Shown one piece after another: positions 49,880 to 50,326 of a DNA stretch of 50,326 nt. This DNA comes from an uncultured Phocaeicola sp. (GTDB lineage: Bacteria; Bacteroidota; Bacteroidia; Bacteroidales; Bacteroidaceae), in assembly GCA_948566455.1 (NCBI GenBank), contig CAOYQO010000022.1, positions 1 to 50,326 of the forward strand. Direction: 5' to 3'. Position 1 is the stretch's first letter. Each line of letters opens with the position of its first letter. The notes under the pieces were generated by a model that was given only the letters and a program-made list of their open reading frames with translations, ran no database searches and was not told where the DNA came from. Position numbers and translations under genes: made by a program.

Positions 49880-50326
49880 TTATTATAGAACTTTTTTCAA
49901 ATAATAATTATCAAGTGTGTATGTGCGGTAGAGGGGGAGGTGCAAAATATGTAGTCTTCTTTATGAATTTTACATTCAGACTCTGGTTGGCACGTACTTG
50001 AATAAGGACATTCTTCTCTGCTTTTTCTTTCCTGGAGTTTTTCAGCAGTGGCAATAGCTTTTGAAAACTCACTTGTGTGTGTTGTGTATATCGTACTGCG
50101 TTTTTCGTAGCTGTTTTCCTGTCCATTCCTTGCCCTGCCCTAGCTTGCGGTGTCCGGTTGTCCTTCGGATTTGCTTCTTTTCCGTCTTTTCTTGTTTTTC
50201 GTCTGCTGTTTTCGTATGGGCCCCTTCCTTTTTTCCGTCCTTATACGCGCGTGCGAATATTATAATGTGTGTGTCTTTTTCCTCCGGTGTCCTCCGTTAT
50301 AAAAACATGCTTTGTAACACATCTGT
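49880..50326. other. Right-hand end without a supported gene
   Basis: This 447-base stretch lies upstream of the promoter. It contains pyrimidine-rich DNA on the plus strand (about 50100-50250). On the minus strand there is a 71-codon frame with an ATG (49911-50126) and an overlapping 80-codon frame without a start (49897-50139) that carries a Cys-rich stretch (CPYSSTCQPESEC). Neither is convincing as a gene. No RNA gene or terminator was recognised. Confidence 0.4.

Noticed and set aside
50077..50265. A 62-codon hydrophobic plus-strand frame near the right end
   Set aside because: It comes from pyrimidine-rich DNA, lacks a ribosome-binding site and resembles no known protein.

Overview
The window looks like a chromosomal segment from a gut Bacteroidales bacterium, most likely Bacteroides or Phocaeicola. 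The reasons are the SusC/SusD pairs and polysaccharide-utilization enzymes, many -7 boxes of the Bacteroides type TAnnTTTG, weak Shine-Dalgarno sequences, and Bacteroides-like housekeeping proteins. The species assignment is inference only. No rRNA, tRNA, CRISPR array or intact transposase was seen.

Region 1 (1-4670) is a scarred polysaccharide-utilization region. A protein with two excisionase-type helix-turn-helix domains, whose second domain ends abruptly, faces away from the last ~140 codons of a SusC-like transporter. An intact SusD lipoprotein gene follows, then a GH30 hydrolase gene broken by a one-base frameshift. The layout suggests a recombination junction that removed or moved most of susC.

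Region 2 (4860-24525) is a well-preserved utilization locus. The first block encodes a double-domain GH43 enzyme, a GH51 arabinofuranosidase and a GH35 beta-galactosidase, and ends in a strong terminator. Next comes a sensor-regulator with a periplasmic propeller, one membrane helix and an AraC-type DNA-binding domain but no histidine kinase or receiver. The second block encodes SusC, SusD, a GH31 alpha-glycosidase and a DUF1680 (GH127/GH146) beta-L-arabinofuranosidase, and also ends in a strong terminator. Together the enzymes could strip alpha- and beta-linked arabinofuranose, beta-galactose and an alpha-linked sugar from a plant arabinose-rich glycan or glycoprotein. No endo-acting backbone enzyme was recognised.

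Region 3 (24525-31045) holds a RelE-like toxin-antitoxin pair, the sbcD-sbcC nuclease operon, a small lipoprotein gene, and about 950 bases without a confident gene. That stretch contains a decayed open frame with heptad repeats, a 42-base inverted repeat and 22-base tandem repeats.

Region 4 (31046-50326) is mostly housekeeping. It contains a PagL-like outer-membrane protein, nadK, and a tightly packed operon pdxJ-exbB-exbD-tonB-DJ-1-ispD-recG. These are followed by ndk, an M23/LysM peptidase, a DUF1599 protein, a DoxX-like protein, tpiA, a SPOR-domain protein and folE. On the minus strand are dnaG, mdh, and a small operon of membrane proteins plus a winged-helix regulator, whose promoter carries a palindrome. 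The last ~450 bases hold no gene I can support.
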